Shown here piece by piece: positions 44,369 to 54,143 of a stretch of 64,000 bases of DNA. The stretch lies in assembly GCA_964644845.1 (NCBI GenBank), contig CAZXXS010000119.1, positions 1-64,000 on the forward strand, in the 5' to 3' direction. The DNA comes from Geothermovivens sp964644845. GTDB taxonomy: Bacteria > Zhuqueibacterota > Zhuqueibacteria > Oleimicrobiales > Geothermoviventaceae. Numbering within the stretch: position 1 is the first letter of the stretch; each line of letters starts with the position of its first letter. Under the pieces are notes generated by a model. The model was given only the letters and a program-made list of their open reading frames with translations, was not told where the DNA came from and ran no database searches. A program made the position numbers and the translations under genes.

Positions 44369-46840
44369 TCACAACAAGTTGACGGGATCTACATTCACGG
44401 TCACAGTCACCCGCTGTTTCCGCGCCACGGGTACGATGTCGTGCACGACTTCACGCACCACCTGGCGCATTTCTGCACCCGACGGCTCCACGTGCCGGGC
44501 CTGGCGTGTGAGCAAATGCCAGCGGTACATGCGCCGCACCCTGCTCAAAGGCGCAGGACTCGGTCCCAGCACGGCAAAACGACGCGCCCTTTGTCTGAGG
44601 CGTGCGCCGATTTCGGACGCCGTTTTGCGAACAGCGTCCACATTCAGTCCGCGAACCTCGATGGCAATCAGCCGTCCGTACGGCGGGTAGGCCAGTTCCC
44701 GCCTCTGGCGGATTTCCCAGTCGAAGAAAGAGTGGAAATCGTGCTGACTGGCGCAAATCAGAGCGAAGTTGGTTGGCGAAAAGGTCTGGATAACCACCTC
44801 GCCCTGACGGTCCTTACGGCCCGCCCGTCCCGCAACCTGGGTCAGAAGCTGAAACGTGCGTTCGGCCGCGCGGAAATCCGGAAAATACAAGCCAAGGTCA
44901 GCGGTGATCACCCCGACAAGCGTAACCGAGGGGAAGTCCAAACCCTTTGCCACCATCTGCGTGCCAAGCAGGATGTCGTACTCGTGACGACCAAAAGCGC
45001 CAAGGATTCGGTCGTGGGACCACTTGCGCACCGTGGTGTCCAGATCCATCCGCACGACCTTGGCGTGTGGGAAGAGACTGCGTAGTTCCTCCTCCACGCG
45101 CTGGGTACCCCTGCCTTTGTAGGTCAGCTCCGGGCTACCGCACTTGGGGCAAACTTCGGGTGCCGTTTTCGAGTAGCCGCAGTAATGGCAACGCAAGCGG
45201 TGGCCTGCAACGTGGTACGTGAGCGAAATGTGGCAATTCTTGCACATTTCCACGTAACCGCAGTCCGCGCAGATCAGCGTCGGGGCGTAACCACGCCGGT
45301 TCTGCAAGAGAATGACCTGCTCCCCACGTTGCAGCTTTTCCTCGATTTTCTCCTTCAGGAGCCGCGAAAAAACAGGCATTTTCCGCCCCGGCCGCGGTTC
45401 CCGCGTCATGTTCACCAGTTCCACGTGCGGCATGGGCACGTCATCAATTCGGCGGGTAAGTTCGAGCAAGCGGAACTTGCCGATTTTGGCATTGAAGTAG
45501 CTCTCCACCGACGGTGTTGCCGAACCGAGGACCACAATTGCGTTCGCCGCTCGAGCTCGCATGATGGCCACGTCGCGGGCGTGGTAACGGGGCACTGCGT
45601 CTTCCTGTTTGTAACTTGCTTCGTGCTCCTCGTCCACCACGATGAGCCCCAGGTTTTGCATGGGTGCCAGCACAGCTGATCTCGGGCCGAGAGCAATCCG
45701 TTTGTGCCCCTCCCGGAGGCTACGCCACGCATCGAAACGCTCACCCATGGACAAACGGCTGTGCAACACAGCGATGTCGTCGCCAAAGTGCGAGCGGAAG
45801 CGCTGAACCATCTGTGGGGTCAGAGCAATTTCCGGTACCAGCACAATCGCCGTTTTCCCGCGCGCCAGGACCTCCTTCAGCGCCTCGATGTAGACCTGCG
45901 TCTTGCCGCTACCTGTTACCCCGTGCAGAAGAAAAGTGGTGTACTTCTCACGATCAATTGCCTGCCTGATTTCGGCGAGAACACTCTTTTGCTCCTCTGT
46001 GAGCTCGAACTGAGGCGGGGGCACAACCTCCAGTTGCGCGTAGGGATCTCGGCTTACCGTGCGCTTCGACAGAATCACCCAGTGCTTTTTGTGGAGGCTC
46101 TTCAGGGTCGACGGGGTTGCCTTCGCGTAGCTGAGAAGCGTCCGCACTGCAAGGGGCTCTTTGTGCTCCGAGAGGATGGACAGAATTTCCGCCTGCTTAG
46201 GGGCGCGTTTTTCGATCTTCGCCACGATCTCGTGAACGTGTCCCTCCTTACGAAGATCCGGATGGAGGCGCACGGTCCGTTCTGTTTTGGGCCTCGCCTT
46301 GCCTTCTGCCAGCTGAACTTCCACGTTCAGGAAACCTTTCTTGGCAAGTGCCCAGACAGCCTGGTAAACGCCCTGTCTGCGCATCCGCCTGGCCACTGCA
46401 CCCGCTGAGCGCAGGCGGCGCTCCAGGATCGTCCGCAAGACGTTGGCCTGGAGGGGCGAACGTTTCTCCAACTCGGCGACCGCCTCTGGTGTGGCCTTCC
46501 CGGTGAGCTCCAAAACCAGCTTTGTCTGGAACACCAACCCTGCGGGCAAACAGGCTCGCAGCGCCTCACCCCAGCTGCACAAGTAGTAATTGCTCATCCA
46601 GCGAGCCAGGTCGAGGATCTCGGGGGTAAAACTGGGCTCCGTTTCCAGAATGTCCTCGATCGGCCGCACCTTCTCAAGGTCGGTCTCCTCCTTGAGCGCA
46701 ACTACGAAGCCGGTCATCCGACGCCGACCGAAAGGCACCAGTACCCGCTGTCCCACGCGAATGTCGCCGGCCATTCCCTCTGGCACCAGGTAGGTGAAAG
46801 TTTGTTCCAGAGGGGAGGGAAACACCACGTCTGCGTACAT
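44369..46840 (-). CDS. Primosomal protein N' (replication restart helicase PriA)
   Basis: Protein of 823 residues: N-terminal DNA-binding domain, DEAH-type helicase core with Walker A GVTGSGKT (307-314) and DEEHE, and a zinc module with paired Cys (CADCGYVEMCKNC and CHYCGYSKTAPEVCPKCG). It reloads the replisome at stalled forks. Own promoter upstream (46886-46914). ATG start without a strong site. Confidence 0.95.
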   Translation of the reverse strand: MYADVVFPSPLEQTFTYLVPEGMAGDIRVGQRVLVPFGRRRMTGFVVALKEETDLEKVRPIEDILETEPSFTPEILDLARWMSNYYLCSWGEALRACLPAGLVFQTKLVLELTGKATPEAVAELEKRSPLQANVLRTILERRLRSAGAVARRMRRQGVYQAVWALAKKGFLNVEVQLAEGKARPKTERTVRLHPDLRKEGHVHEIVAKIEKRAPKQAEILSILSEHKEPLAVRTLLSYAKATPSTLKSLHKKHWVILSKRTVSRDPYAQLEVVPPPQFELTEEQKSVLAEIRQAIDREKYTTFLLHGVTGSGKTQVYIEALKEVLARGKTAIVLVPEIALTPQMVQRFRSHFGDDIAVLHSRLSMGERFDAWRSLREGHKRIALGPRSAVLAPMQNLGLIVVDEEHEASYKQEDAVPRYHARDVAIMRARAANAIVVLGSATPSVESYFNAKIGKFRLLELTRRIDDVPMPHVELVNMTREPRPGRKMPVFSRLLKEKIEEKLQRGEQVILLQNRRGYAPTLICADCGYVEMCKNCHISLTYHVAGHRLRCHYCGYSKTAPEVCPKCGSPELTYKGRGTQRVEEELRSLFPHAKVVRMDLDTTVRKWSHDRILGAFGRHEYDILLGTQMVAKGLDFPSVTLVGVITADLGLYFPDFRAAERTFQLLTQVAGRAGRKDRQGEVVIQTFSPTNFALICASQHDFHSFFDWEIRQRRELAYPPYGRLIAIEVRGLNVDAVRKTASEIGARLRQRARRFAVLGPSPAPLSRVRRMYRWHLLTRQARHVEPSGAEMRQVVREVVHDIVPVARKQRVTVTVNVDPVNLL

Positions 46841-47612
46841 GTCAGCTCACTGGTTTTGCGCGACTTCCGCTTTCTTACCTGGCGAAAGGTAGGAAACCCG
46901 AAGGGCAATTGCAACGGTTACGCGACTTCGGAGGCGTTGTCTCCGCGGGGCCCATCCGCAGTCAAACCCCAGGTTACGAGAGGGAGCTACCCGCCACGGG
47001 GACAGTGTTGGCGCTGCTTCCCTATCCCTCTTGTGCTACCGCAGTCCGTTCGGGCTCCATTAATCCACCTCAGTGGATCGCCACATGAATGAGCCCGGGA
47101 ATTCACTCGCCAGCGAGGGGCTTCTCCTCACGACCCCGCGTTGCGAGCCATTTCTGCCTGAATGTGGTCTTGCAAAACGAACGCGGGAAATCCTGGGACG
47201 AACTGAGAACGGGGGCTAAAGGGCTTTTCGGCAGTGGAAACGCGTACGGTTCAAAATCGCAACGGTTGAGGAAAAAATCTGAGGCCGGTGAGCGAATTGC
47301 CCCCGCGAGTGCTCACACAAAAAGACGGGAAGTAACACAATTGGCAGGAGGCAAGAATTCCGAAAAAAACGTTCTGAAGAGAGGGAGCAACCGCTCCGGC
47401 GGGCCGAGTGAGCGTCGTGAGTGGATCTGAGAGAGCAGACCACGTGACGAGAGTAAAGGTCCTGCGCTTCCCCCTGGTGTCGTAACAGCCGTGTGGAAAC
47501 CAGTGAACAGGGCAAACACCAAAGAAGCGAAAGGGACGGTTGACCCCCACATCCCCACTTCACAACCCAACAACCGTCCCTTCGACTCCCCTGGTGCTGT
47601 GCTGAAAGGCGA
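46841..47612. other. Intergenic region between priA and the DUF4412-like gene
   Basis: About 770 bases, containing the priA promoter at 46886-46914. The rest has no convincing gene, tRNA, terminator or palindromic module; short frames on both strands lack motifs. Confidence 0.6.
46886..46914 (-). promoter_or_regulatory. Promoter of priA
   Basis: On the minus strand TTGCAA (plus 46909-46914) and TACCTT (46886-46891) with a 17-base spacer, about 45 bases before the priA ATG. Confidence 0.45.
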
Positions 47613-48650
47613 CTACGACTTCAAGCGGTAGCTCTCGGGAACCTGAAAAACGGTCGGATCCAGGGAACGTTTCTCGATGGAGAGCACGTTACCGCTCATT
47701 TCGAAAACCACGTGTTCGGCGGATTTTGCCGTTTTCTTTTGTCGCGCCTTCAGCGCCTCGGTGGCTTTCTTCTTCAGAAAACCCCCGAGTGCCCCCTTTA
47801 AACCGCTTGAACTCAGTCCAGACGCCCCCTGGTCGCTGGAACCGCGTTCAGCGTCCTGCTTCTTCTGCTGTTCCTCAGCCACGTGGTTCGTAGCGACCAG
47901 GCGGTACCTGTACCGCACTGGGTACCCTTTCAGCTTGGCCGCTTCGCGCCGAAGTTCTTCAAGCTGCTTCTTGTACGCTTTCAGAAAGCTGAGAGCCAGT
48001 TGCTGCTGTTCGGGCTCAAATCCCAGGGCCTCAACCCAACGACGGTTGAACGCTTGCACCTCACTCAGTTGCGCCTGAGCCACTTCACTGAGCCAAGTGT
48101 CGTCCTCAAAACGCAGCGTGTCCTTGATCCCCGTTTCGCGGTGGGTCCCAACCGTCTGCATCGTCAGGAGCCAATGGTGCGCTTTCCAGCCGTTCACCTG
48201 GGCGTCCTCGTGCAGATCCCTTGCCTCGAACGTCGGGTCCTCCCAGTCGTACTCGGACTGGTTTGGCTCCTCGTCAGACGGCTCTGGTTCCTGCGTCTTG
48301 GCAGAAGGTTCAGCATTTTCCAGCTGGTCGCGCAACTCGTCAAACTTGAACTGAGAGTAGGTTTTGGTCTTGGGATCCAGCAGATAAAGCATTTTCGTGT
48401 CGAGCCGGACAATCCGGATCTCTCTGCTGGTGCCCATGTGCCGCATGATGCTACCCGTGAATCTGATGGCGTGGCCTACACGGCGGGCACTACCTTGCAC
48501 AGCTGTGGTGTCCAGAATCTCAAAAGCGAATTTGCCCCCCACACCGGGACTCGACGTTTTCTCGACAACCACAACCTGGGATCGCCCGGCAACCGAGACG
48601 CCAACCAGCAGAGCGATTCCCGCCAGCCAGGCCCAAACCTTCAGTCTCAC
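47613..48650 (-). CDS. Exported DUF4412-like protein
   Basis: Protein of 345 residues with a signal peptide (VWAWLAGIALLVGVSVAG). An N-terminal beta domain (about 28-130) carries the TKMLYLLDPKTKTYSQ pattern, then an acidic linker (EPEPSDEEPNQSEYDWED), a helical middle rich in Gln/Glu/Lys, and a C-terminus ending FQVPESYRLKS, like the VPxGY ending of DUF4412 proteins. Function unknown; probably periplasmic. It diverges from the NAT-like gene. Confidence 0.65.
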   Translation of the reverse strand: MRLKVWAWLAGIALLVGVSVAGRSQVVVVEKTSSPGVGGKFAFEILDTTAVQGSARRVGHAIRFTGSIMRHMGTSREIRIVRLDTKMLYLLDPKTKTYSQFKFDELRDQLENAEPSAKTQEPEPSDEEPNQSEYDWEDPTFEARDLHEDAQVNGWKAHHWLLTMQTVGTHRETGIKDTLRFEDDTWLSEVAQAQLSEVQAFNRRWVEALGFEPEQQQLALSFLKAYKKQLEELRREAAKLKGYPVRYRYRLVATNHVAEEQQKKQDAERGSSDQGASGLSSSGLKGALGGFLKKKATEALKARQKKTAKSAEHVVFEMSGNVLSIEKRSLDPTVFQVPESYRLKS

Positions 48651-48726
48651 TGTGCCACCTCCAAACTGAACGAAAATCGCTTGTCCGCTTCCGGCGGGAC
48701 GGTCACCGGCGCAACCACTTCTTCAC

Positions 48727-48755
48727 TTGCCCTTTCCCTCGCAGCTTGCTACATT
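48727..48755 (+). promoter_or_regulatory. Promoter of the NAT-like / DUF4416 genes
   Basis: TTGCCC (48727-48732) and TACATT (48750-48755) with a 17-base spacer, 48 bases before the ATG at 48804. A GTGAC-CGGG-GTCAC palindrome at 48781-48794 lies between promoter and start and could be an operator. Confidence 0.45.
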
Positions 48756-48803
48756 GTACGCAAAGTAACAGTTGAGGACCGTGACCGGGGTCACGATTTT
48801 CTG

Positions 48804-49655
48804 ATGGAACTGAATCCCGAAAAGCACGTTGACGCAGCTCACACTTTTTTGGACCAAATACGGCTTCTCGGACGCCCGCCTACACGGGAAACACTGGAGG
48901 CCCTCCTCCAGCACTACGCTCGCCTACCGTACGAAAACGTCAGCAAGATCCTGAAGCTACACAGGCATTTCAACGACCAGACGCGCATCCGTCTACCGGA
49001 GGAAGTAGTGGAGGAACACTGGCGCTACCACTTTGGCGGCACGTGTTTCTCGCTCACGTTCACTCTGGAAACCATCCTCAAGTTCGCCGGGTTTGTGTGC
49101 TACCCGGTGATGGCCCACATGCGCGCAGGCCCAAACACACACTCGGCGCTGGTCGTGTTCCTCGAGAAAACACCCCACCTTGTGGACCCAGGGTACCTTT
49201 TGCGTTACCCGTTGCGCCTCGACAAAGATCTGCGTCGGATCTACCACACACCTTTCACCGGCGTGGAGCTCCGTTTCGATCACAGGGACGAATCGTACAA
49301 CGTTTGGACATTCAACCGGCAGGAAAGGAAATGGCGTTACAAATTCTGGGACAAGCCTACACCACCGCACGAATTCCTGCAGCACTGGCTGGACTCGTTT
49401 TACCGCCCAACAATGCACGGCATTTGCATCAGCCAGACAACCGAAACGGGCTTGCTTTACCTGCACAACAACTACTTTCGTCGCACCACACTGGAGGGCA
49501 AAGAGACCAGACGTCTGAAAGGGGATCTCTCACCGGTAGTTGAGTCGGTCTTTGGCATCCCCGGTGAACTGGTGGAAGCGGCTCTGGCAGCGTTGGAAGA
49601 GAATCTCCGCCTCGAGCGCGAAATGGGCATTTTCAAGCCCCGGGGGTTACGATGA
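48804..49655 (+). CDS. Arylamine N-acetyltransferase-like protein
   Basis: Protein of 283 residues with the NAT catalytic triad by position: Cys81 (FGGTCFSLTFTLE), His113 (NTHSALVV) and Asp128 (LVDPGYL), after LPYENVSKIL. NATs transfer acetyl groups from CoA to aromatic amines, or act in polyketide amide synthesis; the substrate here is unknown. ATG at 48804 with only a weak site; upstream sequence in frame is antisense to the DUF4412-like gene and is excluded. It overlaps the next gene (ATGA). Confidence 0.8.
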   Translation: MELNPEKHVDAAHTFLDQIRLLGRPPTRETLEALLQHYARLPYENVSKILKLHRHFNDQTRIRLPEEVVEEHWRYHFGGTCFSLTFTLETILKFAGFVCYPVMAHMRAGPNTHSALVVFLEKTPHLVDPGYLLRYPLRLDKDLRRIYHTPFTGVELRFDHRDESYNVWTFNRQERKWRYKFWDKPTPPHEFLQHWLDSFYRPTMHGICISQTTETGLLYLHNNYFRRTTLEGKETRRLKGDLSPVVESVFGIPGELVEAALAALEENLRLEREMGIFKPRGLR

Positions 49656-50185
49656 AACCCGAACCGGTGAAGCCAGTCAAACTCTTTGTGGGCGTTCTTT
49701 ACTCTGACGCTCAGCGCCTCGAGCAGGCCCGCGAACTGTGCCAAGAACGGTTCGGAGCTGTCGATTACGTGAGCGACAGCTTTCCGTTCGACGTGACCGA
49801 CTACTACGTTCCCGAGATGGGAGCGCCGATTTTCCGCCTGTTCTGGTCTTTTGCCCGGCTCATCCCGCCCGAGAGCCTGCCGCAGGTAAAACTGGCAACC
49901 AACGAGGTTGAGGAAGCACTCAGCGAAAACGGAAAACGGCGAGTGAACCTGGATCCCGGCTACCTGGACTACGACAAAGTCGTGCTGGCTTCAGCAAAGT
50001 ACAACGGACAGAAGATCCACCTGGGTCAGGGCATTTACGCGGACCTGACACTTCACTACGAGAAGGGGCGTTTCACTCCCTACCCGTGGACTTTTCCGGA
50101 TTTCAAGAGCGGCCGCTACGAGCGCGTTTTTCTCCGGATCCGTGAGTTGTACAAGCTCCAAATGCGTAAACGCCCGAAGCTGTGA
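49652..50185 (+). CDS. DUF4416 family protein
   Basis: Protein of 177 residues. The family pattern is clear: KLFVGVLYSD near the N-terminus, SFPFDVTDYYVPEMG, and NLDPGYLDYDKVVLAS. DUF4416 is widespread but uncharacterised. Start overlaps the NAT-like stop, so they form one unit. Confidence 0.88.
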   Translation: MKPEPVKPVKLFVGVLYSDAQRLEQARELCQERFGAVDYVSDSFPFDVTDYYVPEMGAPIFRLFWSFARLIPPESLPQVKLATNEVEEALSENGKRRVNLDPGYLDYDKVVLASAKYNGQKIHLGQGIYADLTLHYEKGRFTPYPWTFPDFKSGRYERVFLRIRELYKLQMRKRPKL

Positions 50186-50516
50186 GTGTCTGCTTCGCAA
50201 CTGAGGACTAACAAGCCCTGGCAGGTTCGCCGCTCGGGGCAGGGTGAGCTGCTCAGGTGGGGAGAAGCTGTTCCCCAGGGCACGGCTATTCGATTGCGCG
50301 GAAACGCAACTTCTGCCAGGCAAAAGACACGGAGACGACCGCCTTCTGACCGTTCTGGGCCACCGTTCAACGAACCCCCACAGTCGCACAAAAAGTGCAA
50401 CCACAAAAGCCGCAGGAACATCTTAGTTGTGGAACCCGATCAGAGGCAGAATTACGGGGTTCAATCTTCACAAGCGAGTCCAAGGCGGCTGAAAAACTGG
50501 TGCCAAAGGGCCACGG
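50186..50516. other. Intergenic region upstream of the sigma factor
   Basis: About 330 bases. It holds a 6-bp inverted repeat GAACCC-N19-GGGTTC (50432-50462). The GGAACCC arm resembles an ECF-type -35 box, which would allow autoregulation, but no clear -10 follows. No gene seen. Confidence 0.4.
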
Positions 50517-51134
50517 GTGCGGATACTTGAGGACGAACTTGAACTTGTCGAACAGGCGCGCGGGGGAAATCTACGCGCCTTTCACGCGCTCTACGAGGCT
50601 TACGCCGCACCGTTGTACGCATTCATCCTCCGCATGACGCATTCGCGCGCGGACGCCGAGGATCTTTTGCAAAATACGTTCGTGAAAGCTTACAGAAATC
50701 TGGCCCGATTTCGAGGCGACAGCCATTTTTCCACCTGGTTGTTTAGCATCGCAAAAAACGAGACAGTCTCTTTCTTGCGGCAGCACAAACGCCGAAATGG
50801 AAAACAGCTGAGTTTGAACGATGTTCTGACTCCGGAGCTCTCCCTGCCGAACGGCGAAGACCCGGAGGAGAACGTGTTACACAACGAGACCGAAGCGGTA
50901 CTGCAGCAGGCAGTGTCGCATTTGCCCGAGAAGTACAGGGCGGCGTTCCTTCTGGGTGTGGTTGAGGGTTTGCCTTACGAAGAAGTCGGCAAGATCCTCA
51001 AGTGCACGGTGCCGAATGTCAAATCGCGGATTTTCAGGGCGAGGGCCAAGCTGGCGCAGTGGTTACAAAAGCACTACCCCGAGTTCGCCGCCCTGGCTAC
51101 CGGAAGCTCGCGGAAACGCGAGCGTACCGCTTGA
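50517..51134 (+). CDS. ECF-family RNA polymerase sigma factor
   Basis: Protein of 205 residues: region 2 (about 20-90, with DAEDLLQNTFVKAYRNL and HFSTWLFSIAKNE) and region 4 (about 130-185, LPEKYRAAFLLGVVEGLPYE, then VPNVKSRIFRARAKL). It would direct polymerase to a small set of promoters. GTG start with an AAGGG site. The anti-sigma gene starts 77 bases downstream, the usual pairing. Confidence 0.93.
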   Translation: MRILEDELELVEQARGGNLRAFHALYEAYAAPLYAFILRMTHSRADAEDLLQNTFVKAYRNLARFRGDSHFSTWLFSIAKNETVSFLRQHKRRNGKQLSLNDVLTPELSLPNGEDPEENVLHNETEAVLQQAVSHLPEKYRAAFLLGVVEGLPYEEVGKILKCTVPNVKSRIFRARAKLAQWLQKHYPEFAALATGSSRKRERTA

Positions 51135-51211
51135 GGGGTGCCTTCAAGCTCAGCGGGAAAGCACCCAAAACGTTCACCGTCTTGCAGCTGTGTTTCAGAG
51201 GATTTTTCCGG

Positions 51212-52000
51212 ATGCGTTGCAAAAAGGTAGAAAAACTCCTTCCGGCGTACGTTGACGGCGCGCTCCCTGAGCGTGCAGCGACGCGAGTGGAGAAACACGT
51301 GGCCAGGTGTGACCGCTGTGCAGCTTTGCTCCAGCTGCACCGCGGCGTCCTCGAACGGTGGCAAGACCTGGAAGCCGTAGAACCTGAGAGGGATTTGTGG
51401 CCCCAGATTGCGGCCGAACTTGCGGCCAACGGTCCAGAATCGCGACGAACGTGGTTCTCAGAACTGTGGCAACCGGTGTTCGGTTGGCCAGCGCCAGCAT
51501 TGGGTGTCCTCCTTTTTGTGCTGGCTGTGGGCGTCGGATTGCTTTCGTACCGTCTAACTCACCCTCCCGTCCGTACCCCCAGCCAAGTCACGGGAGTCGC
51601 ACAAACGGCACAGTCGAGCCTTGAGCTGGCTTACGACGACGCCCCAGAGATTTTCGAAGCGGCAGCAACTGTGTTGAGCGAGACGCGCAAGCCCACCGTG
51701 GACAAGCTGCTGCCTGCGAAAGCGGAGGTAGTGGGACAAGCCGTCCTGCAGCTTCAGTCAGATCCATTTCTCAGCAAGCAGCTGAAACCGCTTCTCGACG
51801 ACGTAGAAATCGCTCTGACGGAACTCTCAGCAGCGGGTGACGCACCTTCCGCAGCTGCACTGCAGGACGTACAAAAGTTGATCCGTGAGAAAAACTTGCT
51901 GGTGCGGCTGTCGGTGGCCAAATCTGTACTCAACGCCCTGACCGAAAGCGAGGAAATGCCGCCCGACATCCTTGCTGCTTACCTGCAACCTCCGCGGTGA
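51212..52000 (+). CDS. Zinc-finger anti-sigma factor
   Basis: Protein of 262 residues. An N-terminal zf-HC2 domain has Cys3, His29, Cys33 and Cys36; a single transmembrane helix lies at about 92-113; a periplasmic helical domain of about 150 residues follows, Leu/Ala-rich. It should hold the sigma factor of 50517 at the membrane until released, possibly by RseP-type proteolysis. ATG with a GAGG site about ten bases upstream. Confidence 0.88.
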   Translation: MRCKKVEKLLPAYVDGALPERAATRVEKHVARCDRCAALLQLHRGVLERWQDLEAVEPERDLWPQIAAELAANGPESRRTWFSELWQPVFGWPAPALGVLLFVLAVGVGLLSYRLTHPPVRTPSQVTGVAQTAQSSLELAYDDAPEIFEAAATVLSETRKPTVDKLLPAKAEVVGQAVLQLQSDPFLSKQLKPLLDDVEIALTELSAAGDAPSAAALQDVQKLIREKNLLVRLSVAKSVLNALTESEEMPPDILAAYLQPPR

Positions 52001-52329
52001 ACGTCTGGCCGGGAAGCAACCTGGGAAATGACGGCTGCGAGAGCAGGTCTGTGTTGGCCCGTGCCAACGCGTACGGAACAAGTGCTACTGTGGTGGACTA
52101 ACTTTGTTTTCAGGTACAACGAAGACAGTGCTCGGGTAATCGGACCGGGAGCAAACCCAGTTTGTTCGAAAGTCCAGGGATGTACCCGCCGGTCGATTAT
52201 CCGGCGTCCTGGCCAAAGAAAGCAGCAGAAAATGGACCCCCAGCAGGTGACTACAGGATGGGAGAAATGTACGGGAGTCGAAGGGAAAGCGGTACTGCGC
52301 CCTACCACGGGAAAACCACGAGGAACCTT
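52001..52329. other. Gap between anti-sigma factor and HEAT protein genes
   Basis: About 330 bases. Reading frame of the next gene is open through part of it (from 52162), but that part is Pro/Gly/Arg-rich and lacks a good start; ATGs at 52258 and 52267 are alternative starts. No terminator seen. Confidence 0.5.
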
Positions 52330-53943
52330 GTGGGGCAGGTGCGGCTACTGAGCGTTGCGCTGGTTGTTCTGTCGGTTTCGCTGTTTGCGTACGGCAGCCT
52401 CACTGCTTTCGAAGCTCCAGCAGATTCCACTCGTTCTGAACTGCGCACGTTGTTTTACAAAGCCAAAGCTGCCCGCGACAACCAGGACTGGCGCACGGCG
52501 GCCGACCTTTACTTGAGCTTGACACACAAAAAAGCAAGCAATCCCTACCGCGACGACGCGACTTTCTGGTACGCGTTCTGCCTTCACAAGGCAGGGGACT
52601 CGCAAGCAGCAGCGCTGGCCTACGAACGCTACCTGGAAGAATATCCGAGCGGCAAGTACGCTGCCGCCGCAGAAGCAAGGCTGCGCAACCTCCTGGACCG
52701 TCTACCTAAAGACGAAAAACGCAAAACTCAGCAGTTGATCGAGCGGATGCGAGCCCGCAAAGAGAAGGAAACCCGTCGACAGCTGATCGAAGCTCTGTCG
52801 CGCGGCAGTTCGGGTCAGGATTTACCGCTGCTGATTACCTTGTTGCAGCGAGAGAAAGATCCTTCCCTACGGGTGTTCCTTGTGCAAACGCTTGGACGCA
52901 GCGGCGATCCAACCGTTGTTCCCTACCTGGTGGAAATTGCCAGACAGGGTAACGATTCCCAGGTTCGGCAAGCCGCCATCCTGGCACTCGGCAGGATCTC
53001 AGCCGACAACGCCTACCTGGAGCTGTTGAACCTCTTGAACGCTGCAAACAGTTCCAAAGAGCTCACGAGCATTGTTTGGAGTCTCGCCCGTTCCGGCGGG
53101 GCGAAATCTTTACCGGTGCTCGCCAGGGTAGCCCGGAGCGAAGAAGACACACAGGTGCGCACGACAGCCCTCCGCGAAATTGGTCACTTGGCCACGCCGG
53201 CAAGTTGGGACACACTTCTGGCCCTGGCTCTCGATCCTTCCCTCCCGCTCGCGCTCCGCATTCGCGCCGTTCAGTCCCTGCCGCCAGGCCTGTACAGAAC
53301 ACGACTCGACGCCGAAACCGTACACACCCTCCTGAGGGCAGCTCAAAGCAGCAAATCCTACGATTTTCTCCGCGCAGTTCTGTCTGTTGCGTCCAGAGCA
53401 AACAACAGCACGTGGGAGGAGACCAGTCGTGAGCTCTTTTCGCTGATTTCTCCTGATGCCCCGCTCAAGATCAACACGCTGCTACTGGTCTCTTTCGCTC
53501 GGCGCGGACCCGGGAAGGTACCGGTGAAAGATTTCCTTGCACTTTGCGACCGTTTCGAGGAAAGTTCTTTGCGAATGGAGGTCCTCCGCGTCCTCAAACG
53601 GCAGGACCCGGACCTCGCTGTCCAGGGTCTGAAGCGGCTGCTGCAGCAGGATCAACCACTTCCCGATCTCGACAAGCTCGTCAGCCTCCTGCCTCCCGAC
53701 AAAGGGGTAGACCTTCTTGAAGAAGCGCTTTCCAGCGACGATCCCAGCCGGAGACAGGACGTCGTGAAAGCGCTGGCATTCCTGGCCTTCCGGGCACCCC
53801 AGGCAACACAGCTTCTGGTCCGAACGGCGGAGAAAGATCCAGATTATGAGGTGAGACAGGCCGCGTTCCAGGCGCTGTCCAAGATCAGCGAGCCGGAGGC
53901 GCAAGAAGCTGTACGTCGTCTGGCAAACGAGTTCTACCGGTAG
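52330..53943 (+). CDS. Exported HEAT-repeat protein
   Basis: Protein of 537 residues starting from a GTG with GAGGA five bases upstream, which gives a clean signal peptide (LSVALVVLSVSLFAYGSLTA). An N-terminal TPR-like part (about 35-110, DDATFWYAFCLHKAGDSQAA) is followed by repeated HEAT units (about 140-535; for example RVFLVQTLGRSGDPTVVPYL and EVRQAAFQALSKISEPEAQE). It is a probable periplasmic protein-binding scaffold. Its place after the sigma/anti-sigma pair suggests it is part of that regulon. An earlier start at 52267 remains possible. Confidence 0.8.
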   Translation: MGQVRLLSVALVVLSVSLFAYGSLTAFEAPADSTRSELRTLFYKAKAARDNQDWRTAADLYLSLTHKKASNPYRDDATFWYAFCLHKAGDSQAAALAYERYLEEYPSGKYAAAAEARLRNLLDRLPKDEKRKTQQLIERMRARKEKETRRQLIEALSRGSSGQDLPLLITLLQREKDPSLRVFLVQTLGRSGDPTVVPYLVEIARQGNDSQVRQAAILALGRISADNAYLELLNLLNAANSSKELTSIVWSLARSGGAKSLPVLARVARSEEDTQVRTTALREIGHLATPASWDTLLALALDPSLPLALRIRAVQSLPPGLYRTRLDAETVHTLLRAAQSSKSYDFLRAVLSVASRANNSTWEETSRELFSLISPDAPLKINTLLLVSFARRGPGKVPVKDFLALCDRFEESSLRMEVLRVLKRQDPDLAVQGLKRLLQQDQPLPDLDKLVSLLPPDKGVDLLEEALSSDDPSRRQDVVKALAFLAFRAPQATQLLVRTAEKDPDYEVRQAAFQALSKISEPEAQEAVRRLANEFYR

Positions 53944-54143
53944 ACCAATCCTCTCCAGCGGGGCCAGCCCTCCAACTTTGGCGCAAACATTTTCGGCCTT
54001 TTCCCCGTCTAAAGAGATGCTCATCCGGGTTTTGTCGCCGAGCCTCGCGGCCACACTTTGGCCTCCACTCAACGGGAAGTCAGCCCCCCTCCCGTTGCGG
54101 GGTTAAGCCATTTAGCCTTCCAAAAAGAAACAGGAGTCGAACC

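Noticed and set aside
47883..48803. Upstream extension of the NAT-like gene by about 300 codons
   Set aside because: The extension is antisense to the exported DUF4412-like gene; NAT homology begins just after the ATG at 48804.
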